NCBI RefSeq assembly: GCF_026343115.1
Contig: NZ_JAPEMC010000001.1
Coordinates: 4,297,501 to 4,361,500 of the forward strand
DNA: 64,000 bases
Source of the DNA: Streptomyces sp. NBC_00102
GTDB taxonomy: Bacteria > Actinomycetota > Actinomycetes > Streptomycetales > Streptomycetaceae
Reading direction: 5' to 3'
Below are positions 33,896-42,307 of this stretch, piece by piece (within the stretch, counting starts at the first letter, position 1; each line of letters begins with the position of its first letter). A program made the translations under genes and the position numbers. Under the pieces are notes generated by a model. It was not told where the DNA came from. It was given only the letters and a program-made list of their open reading frames with translations, and did not search any database.

Positions 33896-35506
33896 TCACC
33901 GCCGTGTCGCCGGGGGCGCCCCGGCCAGGATCCACGGCTCCACCTGCTCGTAGCGGCGGCGCTCCTCGGCGGCAGGCCTGCGGCCGAGGACCGTCCCCAG
34001 CCAGCCCGCGAGGAAGCCGACCGGGATGGAGACCAGCCCGGTCGTCGTGAACGGGAACCAGTTCGCGTCCACGTCCGGGAAGACCGCCCCCGGAGTCCCG
34101 GAGATCAGGTTGGTGCCCGACATCAGCACCACCACCCCCGTGGTGCCCACGATCAGCGTGCAGAGCAGCCCGGTACGGGTGAAGCGGCGCCAGAACAGGC
34201 TGTAGACGAGCGCCGGAGCGAGCGCCGAAGCGCCGACGCAGAACGAGAAGATCGCCAGCGCCTGCACGTTCCAGTGCCGGGCGACGACCGCGAGCACCGT
34301 CGCGAGGATGCCGACCCCGATCGCCGCTCCCTGGGCCGTCATGATCTCGGTACGCGGCGCGGGAGCGGGCCGGTCCGCGCGGGCGAGACCGTGCGCGAAG
34401 AGATCGTGGGCCAGGGAGTTCGCACAGGCCAGCGTCATCCCGGCGACCGAGGCGAGCAGGGTCAGGAAGATCGCCGTGGTCATCATCGTCGCGATCAGCG
34501 CCCCGGTGCGCCCGCCGCCCGCGACCACACTGGTCACCTGGAGGATCGCGCTGCTGCCCTGGCTGCCGCCCGCCGAGACGGCGCTGTGGCCGACGAGGGC
34601 GGCGGCACCGAAGCCGATCACGGTGAGGAACACACAGACGAGGACGACCGCCGATACCGCCCAGGAGAGCGAACGGCGCACCGCCCGGGCGCTCTTGACG
34701 GCGGACATCCGCATGATGATGTGCGGCAGGCACGCGGCGCCCAGCACGACGGTCAGCTCGGAGCTGATCATGTCGAGGTCGTCGCCCCCGTACTGGAGCC
34801 CCGCCCTCAGATACGCGTCCCCGGCCCCGCTCCGCCGTGCCGCGGCGGCGAGCAGGGCGCCGGTGTCCCAGTGGAAGCGGTCCAGGATCAGTACGGAGAT
34901 GAGCAGCCCCGCCCCGACGAGCGTCACCGTCTTCATGATCTGGATCAGGGCGGTGGAGCGCATCCCGCCGATCACCGCGTAGCTGATCATCACGGCACCG
35001 ACGGCGGCGATGGCGCCGGTGCGGAATCCGGAGCTGTCGAAGCCGAGGATGAACGCCAGGAGGTTTCCGCTGCCCGCCAGTTGGACCGCCATGAACGGCA
35101 CGAGAGCGACGAGTGTGACCGTGCAGGCGGTGATCCGTACGCCACGTCCCGGGGCCCGGCGGGCGAGTACGTCCCCCAGGGTGAACCGGCCCGCGTTGCG
35201 CAGGGGTTCGGCCAGCAGGAACATCAGCAGCACCAGTGAGAGGACCGTGCTCAGCACGAGGACCAGCCCGTCGTGCCCGGTGAGCGCGATGACGCCGGTG
35301 GTGCTCAGGACCGTGGCGGCGGAGAGGTAATCCCCGGCGATGGCAAGGCCGTTGCGCAGCGGCGCCAGATTGCTGTACCCGGTGTAGAACTCCTCCAGGT
35401 TGTCCCGGTCGGGACCGGCCAGGACGCAGAGCAGCAGCACCATGGTGGCCACGGCGATGAACACCACGAGGGACGTCGCCTGCGCGGACTCGTCGAAGCC
35501 GGTCAC
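33896..35506 (-). CDS. Sodium:solute symporter family transporter (acetate/monocarboxylate type)
   Basis: A 536-residue membrane transporter with about 13 hydrophobic segments. It has the SSS-family pattern FYTGYSNLAPLRNGLAIAGDYLSAATVLSTTG, and IGGMRSTALIQIMKTVTLVGAGLL. The sequence is close to ActP/MctP-type carriers that import acetate or other short monocarboxylates with cations. Its ATG overlaps the stop of the upstream DUF485 gene (35503-35506), matching the YjcH-ActP pairing known from other bacteria. Confidence 0.88.
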   Translation of the reverse strand: MTGFDESAQATSLVVFIAVATMVLLLCVLAGPDRDNLEEFYTGYSNLAPLRNGLAIAGDYLSAATVLSTTGVIALTGHDGLVLVLSTVLSLVLLMFLLAEPLRNAGRFTLGDVLARRAPGRGVRITACTVTLVALVPFMAVQLAGSGNLLAFILGFDSSGFRTGAIAAVGAVMISYAVIGGMRSTALIQIMKTVTLVGAGLLISVLILDRFHWDTGALLAAAARRSGAGDAYLRAGLQYGGDDLDMISSELTVVLGAACLPHIIMRMSAVKSARAVRRSLSWAVSAVVLVCVFLTVIGFGAAALVGHSAVSAGGSQGSSAILQVTSVVAGGGRTGALIATMMTTAIFLTLLASVAGMTLACANSLAHDLFAHGLARADRPAPAPRTEIMTAQGAAIGVGILATVLAVVARHWNVQALAIFSFCVGASALAPALVYSLFWRRFTRTGLLCTLIVGTTGVVVLMSGTNLISGTPGAVFPDVDANWFPFTTTGLVSIPVGFLAGWLGTVLGRRPAAEERRRYEQVEPWILAGAPPATRR

Positions 35507-35982
35507 CGGCCGGTTCCCCGACTGCTGGGCCGAACCGCGGTGTCGGTGGGCCGGGAGCGCCGGCGCAGCTCGGCGGCGAGCGGGTCCACGGTGCGCCGGG
35601 CGGTGCGCTCGTAGAGCACCAAGGAGAGCAGGGCGATGGGCAGTTGGGTCAGCGCGAGCAGCAGCCCGAGGTTCAGCCCGCCGACGCCGACGTCCCGTCC
35701 CATCAGCCCGGGGGCGTACGTGGAGAGAGCCAGGAACGCCGTGAAGTAGCCCAGCGCCGCGAGCGTGGAGACCCTGCGCAGCACCCGGTACGAGGTGCGC
35801 AGCCGCCGCAGGTCGCGGTGGCGGCCCGGAGTCTGCGCGCGGGTGCCCGCCGCCGGGAAGCGCGGCGCCGCGGGCTCCGGTGGCGGGGAGCTCTGCCAGG
35901 GGAGCAGATAGTCGCGCTGGAACGGCGGCGGCGGAGGCGGGAGCTCCAAGGGCTCATGGGGCTCGTGGTACGCGTGAGACAT
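35503..35982 (-). CDS. DUF485 small membrane protein, symporter partner
   Basis: A 159-residue protein. The N-terminal 70 residues are Pro-rich and hydrophilic. The DUF485 part follows: SYRVLRRVSTLAALGYFTAFLALSTYAPGLMGRDV and LNLGLLLALTQLPIALLSLVLYERTARRTVDPLA, two membrane helices. DUF485 proteins accompany acetate-type symporters and the next gene overlaps by four bases. AAGGAG lies 11 bases before ATG 35982, which excludes the earlier in-frame ATGs. Confidence 0.88.
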   Translation of the reverse strand: MSHAYHEPHEPLELPPPPPPFQRDYLLPWQSSPPPEPAAPRFPAAGTRAQTPGRHRDLRRLRTSYRVLRRVSTLAALGYFTAFLALSTYAPGLMGRDVGVGGLNLGLLLALTQLPIALLSLVLYERTARRTVDPLAAELRRRSRPTDTAVRPSSRGTGR

Positions 35983-36066
35983 GGGCAGTGCTGCTCCTTG
36001 CATGAGCCGGTACGAGGGGGACTGCAAGGCACGCGAACGGGACTGGTGGTGGCATCGTGGCGACGT

Positions 36067-36078
36067 TACTCACGAGTA
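36067..36078. promoter_or_regulatory. 12-bp palindrome upstream of DUF485/symporter operon
   Basis: TACTC-AC-GAGTA lies 85 bases upstream of the DUF485 start, in the gap between it and the DHA2 exporter. It is a candidate dimer binding site; the binding protein is unknown. Confidence 0.35.
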
Positions 36079-36173
36079 GCCAGCGGATGGCGAAGAATGG
36101 CCGAACTGTGGTCGTAAATAGGCCAGTTGGCGCCTCTGGACAGGAGGCGAAATTTCGGGGCGGCTCGGGAGCG

Positions 36174-37769
36174 TCAGCGCCCGGGCGTACCGTCGGGTTC
36201 CTCCGCGGCGATCGGGAAGCGCTTCGGGGCCACCACGAGGAGGACGAGGAGCGCCAGCGCCGCGGCCGCCGCCGCACCCAGGTACACGTGGTCCACCGCC
36301 GCGTCCACCGCGCGCCGCAGCGTGTCGGCCGCGCGGACGGTCAGCGCGCCCGGGTCCTCCAGCGCGTGGCTCACGGAGTCCAGGTCCCCGGGCAGCCCCG
36401 CGGCCGAGGCGCCGTCGAGCCGGGCCGCCAGCGTCGCGTTGGCTACGGCACCGAAGAGCGCGGCACCCAGCGACTGGCCGAGCTGGCGGCAGAAGAGCAC
36501 GGACGCCGTCGTCGTCCCGCGCTCGGACCAGCCCACCGTCGACTGGACGCCCACGATCAGCGGGAGCTGGAAGAGCCCGAGCGAGGCGCCGAGCAGCAGC
36601 ATGATCAGCACCGGCTGCCACACCGCCCCCGGATACGGGAGGGCCGGGAAGGCGAGCAGCGCCAGCAGCGCGCCGCCCATGCCGATCATCGCGGTGAAGC
36701 GGAAGCCGATACGCCCGTACACCCGGTTCGACAGCGCCGCCGCCACCGGCCAGCTCAGCGTCATCACCGAGAGCACGAAGCCGGCCGGTATCGCCCCGAG
36801 CCCGAGGACGGACTGCGCGTACGTCGGCAGGAAGACGGTCGGCGCCACCATCAGCAGCCCCATCGCGCCCAGAGCCAGGTTGACCGAGGCGATCGGGCGC
36901 CGCCGCCACACCCACCCCGGCACGATCGGGTCGGCCGCCCGCCGCTCCACCAGGACCGTGAGCGCCGCGAGGACCACGCTCGCCCCGAACAGGCCCAGCG
37001 ACGGAACCGAGAACCAGTCCCAGGCGACCCCGCCCTGCACGAGCGCGGTCAGCAGCAGCGCGGTGGAGGCGAAGATGCCGAGCGCACCCGCCCAGTCGAT
37101 CCGGGGCGCCGCTTCGGGGCGCGGGCGGGCGGGCTCGTGGAAGTGACGTACGACCAGCCAGAGCGCGAGCGCGCCGACCGGCAGGTTCACCAGGAAGATC
37201 CAGCGCCAGTCCGCGTACGTGGCGAGCAGGCCGCCGATCGCAGGGCCAGCCACCGACGAGATCGCCCAGACCGTCGAGATCTTGGCCTGGATCTTCGGGC
37301 GCTCCTTGAGCGGGAAGAGGTCGGCGGCGATGGTCTGCACCGTCCCCTGGAGCGCCCCGCCACCCAGACCCTGGACGACCCGGAAGGCGATCAGCGCCGT
37401 CATGTTCCACGCGGAGGCGCAGAGCAGCGAACCCACCGCGAACAGCACGATTCCGGCGACCAGTACGGGCTTGCGGCCGAAGGTGTCGGAGAGCTTCCCG
37501 TACACCGGCAGGGTGACGGTCACCGCCAGCAGGTAGCCGGAGAACAGCCACGAGAACACCGCGAACCCGCCGAGGTCGCCGACGATCTGCGGCACCGCCG
37601 TGGAGACGATCGTGCCGTCCACCGCGGCCAGCGCCATCGCCACCATCAGCGCCGCCACGACGGCCCGGGGTACGGGGGGATTCGGCGCCGCCGGCACCGG
37701 GACGGCGGTACCGGGGCCGCGGCCCGCGTCGGTGTTGCCGTCCGCGCTGCTCGTGGCGCCCACAGACAT
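36174..37769 (-). CDS. MFS transporter, DHA2 (14-TM) drug-exporter type
   Basis: A 531-residue major-facilitator exporter of the EmrB/QacA class with about 14 hydrophobic segments. Motif A is GKLSDTFGRKPV. The start of helix 1 carries DGTIVSTAVPQI, typical of DHA2. The antiporter-like glycine-rich stretch SSVAGPAIGGLLATYADWRWIFLVNLP is in place. The ATG at 37769 follows GGGGGAAGGA; the GTG five codons upstream lacks a site. No adjoining regulator is seen on the same strand, and substrates are unknown. Confidence 0.9.
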   Translation of the reverse strand: MSVGATSSADGNTDAGRGPGTAVPVPAAPNPPVPRAVVAALMVAMALAAVDGTIVSTAVPQIVGDLGGFAVFSWLFSGYLLAVTVTLPVYGKLSDTFGRKPVLVAGIVLFAVGSLLCASAWNMTALIAFRVVQGLGGGALQGTVQTIAADLFPLKERPKIQAKISTVWAISSVAGPAIGGLLATYADWRWIFLVNLPVGALALWLVVRHFHEPARPRPEAAPRIDWAGALGIFASTALLLTALVQGGVAWDWFSVPSLGLFGASVVLAALTVLVERRAADPIVPGWVWRRRPIASVNLALGAMGLLMVAPTVFLPTYAQSVLGLGAIPAGFVLSVMTLSWPVAAALSNRVYGRIGFRFTAMIGMGGALLALLAFPALPYPGAVWQPVLIMLLLGASLGLFQLPLIVGVQSTVGWSERGTTTASVLFCRQLGQSLGAALFGAVANATLAARLDGASAAGLPGDLDSVSHALEDPGALTVRAADTLRRAVDAAVDHVYLGAAAAAALALLVLLVVAPKRFPIAAEEPDGTPGR

Positions 37770-38236
37770 TCCTTCCCCCTGCACGTATCTGTCGGGACCA
37801 CTGTCTCATTCCGTTCGTCACGAGGGCAGGGCGCTCACGGGCGCACGGGGCGGAGGGCGTTTTCGGGGCGGGGCACCCGAGGTCGACCCGGGGGAGAGCC
37901 GGGTTCGGTCGGGGTGCCCGGACAGGGACGGCGGGCACGCTGCCGGCGGGGCGACCCGGGGGACAGCCGGGGGTGACCGGGGCGGGGCTGCCTGGGGACA
38001 GCCGTAGGGCGACCGGGGGACAGCCCCACCGCCCGCAGGACGAGGCCCTCCCGCCCAACCCCTAGGGGGACCTCCCCCCAGCGCCCAAGGGAACGGTCCT
38101 CCCCGTGGACGAGGTGATCGGGTCACGTCATTCCCTAGCGTTGTCATCAGGTCGCGGAGTGCGGCCGACGGCGGTGGACGGGCGGGGACCACCGCGTTCG
38201 TGGGGCGGCGTACGCCCATCCTTGGAGGAGAGAATC
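37770..38236. other. Divergent intergenic region with GACAGCC repeats
   Basis: A 467-base gap between the exporter and the ABC operon with no supported gene. GGGGACAGCC recurs three times (about 37959-37968, 37994-38003, 38013-38023), twice preceded by GCGACC. It must hold both divergent promoters. Confidence 0.5.
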
Positions 38237-39025
38237 GTGACGACGGCTGTGACCAATCCCAGGCACGGGGGCGCCGGAGAACGGACCGCCGTGGCAGCGC
38301 GAGCACGCCAGGTGGTGAAGGCGTACGGCACCGGCGAGACACGGGTCGTCGCCCTCGACCACGTCGATGTCGACATCGCACGCGGCGAGTTCACCGCGAT
38401 CATGGGCCCGTCGGGCTCCGGCAAGTCGACGCTGATGCACTGCCTGGCCGGACTCGACACGGTGACCTCCGGCGAGATCTTCCTCCACGAGACGATGATC
38501 ACCGGCCTCAAGGACAAGAAGCTCACCCAACTCCGCCGCGACCGGATCGGGTTCATCTTCCAGGCGTTCAACCTGCTGCCGACGCTGAACGCGCTGGAGA
38601 ACATCACGCTGCCGATGGACATCGCGGGCCGCAAGCCCGACGCGGAGTGGCTGCGGCAGGTCGTGGAGACCGTGGGCCTCGCGGACCGGCTGAAGCACCG
38701 GCCGACCCAGCTCTCCGGCGGCCAGCAGCAGCGCGTCGCGGTCGCCCGCGCCCTCGCCGCCCGCCCCGAGATCATCTTCGGCGACGAGCCGACCGGAAAC
38801 CTCGACTCGCGGGCCGGCGCCGAGGTGCTGTCCTTCCTCCGCACCTCCGTGGACCAGCTGGGCCAGACCATCGTCATGGTCACCCACGACCCCGTCGCCG
38901 CCTCCTACGCGGACCGGGTGCTCTACCTCGCGGACGGCAAGATCGTCGACGAGATGCGCAACCCCACCGCCGACCAGGTCCTCGACCGCATGAAGAACTT
39001 CGACAGCCGCGGGCGGACGTCATGA
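38237..39025 (+). CDS. ABC transporter ATP-binding protein (MacB/LolD class)
   Basis: A 262-residue ATPase. Walker A is GPSGSGKST, the Q loop is FIFQAFNLLPTLNALEN, the signature is LSGGQQQRV, and Walker B is IIFGDEPTGNLDSRAG. The H loop is VTHDPVAA. FQAFNLLPTL and EPTGNLD mark the MacB/LolD/FtsE group that works with FtsX-like permeases. The GTG at 38237 is preceded by GGAGGAGAG. Its stop overlaps the permease ATG by four bases. Confidence 0.95.
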   Translation: MTTAVTNPRHGGAGERTAVAARARQVVKAYGTGETRVVALDHVDVDIARGEFTAIMGPSGSGKSTLMHCLAGLDTVTSGEIFLHETMITGLKDKKLTQLRRDRIGFIFQAFNLLPTLNALENITLPMDIAGRKPDAEWLRQVVETVGLADRLKHRPTQLSGGQQQRVAVARALAARPEIIFGDEPTGNLDSRAGAEVLSFLRTSVDQLGQTIVMVTHDPVAASYADRVLYLADGKIVDEMRNPTADQVLDRMKNFDSRGRTS

Positions 39026-41604
39026 CCGTCCTCAAGACCTCGCTGCGCAACTTCCTCGCGCACAAGGGGCGGATGGCCCTCTCGGCCGTCGCCGTCCTGC
39101 TGTCCGTGGCCTTCGTCTGCGGCACCCTCGTGTTCACCGACACCATGAACACCACCTTCGACAAGCTCTTCACCGTCTCGGCCCCGGACGTCTCGGTCGG
39201 CCTCAAGTCGGCCGAGGAGTCGGACGCCGTACCGGACTCCGGCAAGCCGGAGACCATGCCGGCGTCGCTCCTCGCCCAGGTCGAGAAGGCCGAGGGCGTC
39301 AAGGACGCCGAGGGTCAGGTCAGTACCCTCCAGGTCACGATCGTCGACAGCCACGACAAGAACCTCAGCCCGGACACCGGCGCCCCGACCATCGCGGGCA
39401 ACTGGACGCGCAACGACCTGCGTTCGATGAGGATCAGCTCGGGCCACGCGCCGCGCGGACCCACCGAGATGATGATCGACTCCGGTACCGCCGAGAAGCA
39501 CGGCCTGAAGCTCGGCGACGAGCTGCGCACCATCACCTCGGCCGGCGACCTCCGGGCGAAGATCGTCGGCATCGCCGAGTTCACCGTCACCAACCCCGGC
39601 GCGGCGATCGCCTACTTCGACACCGAGACCGCCCAGACGAAGCTGCTCGGCCGCCCCGACGCGTACAGCATGATCAGCGTCACCGCCGCATCCGGCGTCA
39701 GCGACGCCCAGTTGAAGGCCAACGTCGCCACCGCGCTCGGCGACACCTCCCTCTACACCCTGAAGACCCAGGCCGAGTCCGCCGAGGACAGCAAGGACTC
39801 CATGGGGTCCTTCCTCGACGTGATCAAGTACGCGATGCTCGGCTTCGCCGGAATCGCCTTCCTCGTCGGCATCTTCCTCATCGTCAACACCTTCTCCATG
39901 CTGGTCGCCCAGCGCACCCGCGAGCTCGGCCTGATGCGGGCCATCGGCTCCAGCCGTCGCCAGGTCAACCGGTCGGTGCTGGTCGAAGCCTTCCTCCTCG
40001 GCATCGTCGGCTCGATCCTCGGCGTCGTCGCGGGCATCGGACTCGCCGTCGGCCTCATGCGGCTGATGGGCGCCGTCGGCATGGAACTCTCCACCGACGA
40101 CCTCACCATCGCCTGGACCACCCCGGTCGTCGGCCTCGCGCTCGGCATCGTCGTCACCGTGCTCGCCGCGTACGTACCCGCCCGGCGTGCCGGGAAGGTG
40201 TCGCCGATGGCCGCGCTGCGGGACGCCGGAACCCCCGCCGACGGCCGGGCCGGACGCCTCCGGGCCGCCCTCGGCATCGTCCTCACCGGCGCCGGCGCCG
40301 CGGCCCTCTGGGGAACCGCGCGCGCCGACGAGGCGAGTGGCGGATCGATCCTGCTGGCAGTCGGCGTGGTCCTCAGCCTCCTCGGGTTCATCGTCATCGG
40401 CCCGCTCCTCGCCGGAGCTGTCGTACGGGTCCTCAGCACGGTCCTGCTCCGGTTCTTCGGCCCCGTCGGCCGCATGGCCGAACGCAACGCCCTGCGCAAC
40501 CCGCGCCGCACCGGCGCGACCGGCGCGGCCCTGATGATCGGCCTCGCCCTGGTGGCCTGCCTCGCGGTCGTCGGCGCCTCCATGGTCGCTTCCCTCTCCG
40601 GCGAGCTCGACAAGTCGGTCGGCGCGGACTTCATCGTGCAGTCCGCCGACGGGCAGCCGATCGTGCCGCAGGCCGCCAAGGCCGTCGAGGCCGTCCCCGG
40701 CCTGAAGCACGTCACCCACTACACCTACCTCAACGCCACCGTGACCTCTCCCGACGGCGGCACGGACGACGACGGCCTGGTCGCCGCCGACTCCAGCTAC
40801 CAGCAGGACGTGCACCGCGAGGTCCTCTCCGGCGAGCTCGCGGCCGCCTACGAAGAGGACTCCGTATCGGTCGGCGAGGAGTACGCCGACAAGCACGGCG
40901 TCAAGGTCGGCGACACCCTCGACGTGGCGTTCAAGGCCGGCGGCTCCGCGAAGCTCAAGGTCGCCGCCATCACCTCCGACGACACCAGCATCGACGGCGG
41001 GGCGAAGTACATCAGCCGCACCACCGCCGCCAAGCACATCGCCGCCGACCAACTCCCCGACAGCCTGATGATGTTCGCGCAGGCCGAGGACGGCCAGGAG
41101 AAGACGGCCTACGCCGCGCTGAAGAAGGCCCTCGCGCCCTACCCGGTCTACCAGCCCCGCAACCAGGCCGACTTCAAGGAGGACCTCAAGGACCAGGTCG
41201 GGCAGTTGCTCAACATCGTCTACGGCCTGCTCGCCCTCGCCATCGTCGTCGCGGTACTCGGCGTCGTGAACACCCTCGCCCTCTCGGTGGTCGAACGCAC
41301 CCGTGAGATCGGCCTGTTGAGGGCGATCGGCCTCTCCCGACGCCAGCTGCGCCGGATGATCCGCCTGGAGTCGGTGGTCATCGCCCTCTTCGGTGCCCTG
41401 CTCGGCCTCGGCCTCGGCATCGGCTGGGGCGCTTCCGCCCACCAACTCCTCGCGCTGGAAGGGATGGACACGCTGGAGATCCCCTGGCCGACGATCCTCA
41501 CCGTCTTCGTCGCCTCCGCGTTCGTCGGCCTGTTCGCCGCCCTCGTACCGGCCTTCCGGGCGGGCCGGATGAACGTCCTGGCGGCCATCGCCACGGACGG
41601 CTGA
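39022..41604 (+). CDS. ABC transporter permease, tandem FtsX-like domains
   Basis: An 860-residue permease. It has an N-terminal helix (LSAVAVLLSVAFVCGTLVFTD) followed by a large extracytoplasmic domain, an FtsX domain (IAFLVGIFLIVNTFSMLVAQRTRELGLMRAIG in region), a second extracytoplasmic domain, and a second FtsX domain (VVAVLGVVNTLALSVVERTREIGLLRAIG in region). The symmetric layout is typical of actinobacterial exporters of lipids, peptides or antibiotics. It is coupled to the ATPase gene and ended by a strong hairpin. Confidence 0.95.
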   Translation: MTVLKTSLRNFLAHKGRMALSAVAVLLSVAFVCGTLVFTDTMNTTFDKLFTVSAPDVSVGLKSAEESDAVPDSGKPETMPASLLAQVEKAEGVKDAEGQVSTLQVTIVDSHDKNLSPDTGAPTIAGNWTRNDLRSMRISSGHAPRGPTEMMIDSGTAEKHGLKLGDELRTITSAGDLRAKIVGIAEFTVTNPGAAIAYFDTETAQTKLLGRPDAYSMISVTAASGVSDAQLKANVATALGDTSLYTLKTQAESAEDSKDSMGSFLDVIKYAMLGFAGIAFLVGIFLIVNTFSMLVAQRTRELGLMRAIGSSRRQVNRSVLVEAFLLGIVGSILGVVAGIGLAVGLMRLMGAVGMELSTDDLTIAWTTPVVGLALGIVVTVLAAYVPARRAGKVSPMAALRDAGTPADGRAGRLRAALGIVLTGAGAAALWGTARADEASGGSILLAVGVVLSLLGFIVIGPLLAGAVVRVLSTVLLRFFGPVGRMAERNALRNPRRTGATGAALMIGLALVACLAVVGASMVASLSGELDKSVGADFIVQSADGQPIVPQAAKAVEAVPGLKHVTHYTYLNATVTSPDGGTDDDGLVAADSSYQQDVHREVLSGELAAAYEEDSVSVGEEYADKHGVKVGDTLDVAFKAGGSAKLKVAAITSDDTSIDGGAKYISRTTAAKHIAADQLPDSLMMFAQAEDGQEKTAYAALKKALAPYPVYQPRNQADFKEDLKDQVGQLLNIVYGLLALAIVVAVLGVVNTLALSVVERTREIGLLRAIGLSRRQLRRMIRLESVVIALFGALLGLGLGIGWGASAHQLLALEGMDTLEIPWPTILTVFVASAFVGLFAALVPAFRAGRMNVLAAIATDG

Positions 41605-41636
41605 GCGGGGCGGCCGAGCGCCGCACCGAGCACCAC

Positions 41637-41676
41637 CGGGCCCCCGGAACGTTCCTCGGAACGTTCCGGGGGCCCG
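41637..41676 (+). terminator. Very strong terminator of the ABC operon
   Basis: A perfect 19-bp stem (41637-41655 against 41658-41676, beginning CGGGCCCCCGGAACG) with a minimal loop, 32 bases after the permease stop. Confidence 0.9.
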
Positions 41677-41719
41677 CGCGTTCGGGCCCGCACGACGACC
41701 GTGCGGGCCCGTGGAGCGT

Positions 41720-42054
41720 AGGACGTGGTAGTCCGCGGTCACGTCGGTCAGCGCGCCGAAGATGCTCAGCCGGCCGCCCGGAATCATCAGCGCGACGCGC
41801 GGGAACCGTGCGAGAGCGGCCCGGCGCGGCACCGGCCGGGCGTACTCCGGTGGGAGCCGGGCCGCACCCGCGCGCAGCAGGGCGATCGCCCCGAGGGCCG
41901 GGAAAGCGCTCACCGCCCAGTCGGGAACCGCCTGCCCGAACAGGACGAGCGGCGGACCGCTCGGGCGCACGGCGACCGCCGGCGGCAGGCCCCCGTGGCG
42001 AAGCCCGTGTACGGCGCGGTTCGCGTCCTTCGACGCGTGAGAAGCCCCCGACAT
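41720..42054 (-). pseudogene. Possible gene relic without its own stop
   Basis: On the minus strand from ATG 42054 the frame reads MSGASHASKDANRAVHG, then hydrophobic PPLVLFGQAVPDWAVSAFPA and RFPRVALMIPGGRLSIFG. Third codon positions are almost all G or C, as in real genes here. But there is no clear ribosome binding site, and the frame runs without a stop through the terminator hairpin into antisense of the permease. It could be the 5' part of a truncated gene or chance. The remaining 41605-42307 gap shows no better gene. Confidence 0.3.
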
Positions 42055-42307
42055 CCACCGGCGTACCCTGCGGCGGCGCGGCCCCGTCCGCCACGGTCCG
42101 TGGCCCCGGGGGCGTGCGGGGAGCCCCCGAGCGCCCGCCCGGAGCCCGGTCCCGCACGCGAGTGTCCGTCCCGAGTCGTAGGGTGGAGACCCCGGCCCGT
42201 TCCACGTGTCGGGCCCTTCGCGTTGCGTCCTCTCACGGCGCGGCGCGCAGCTCCTGGCGGCAGCCGGCTGCCGGGAAGCCCGAAGCCACACCGGACGGAA
42301 GACCTCC

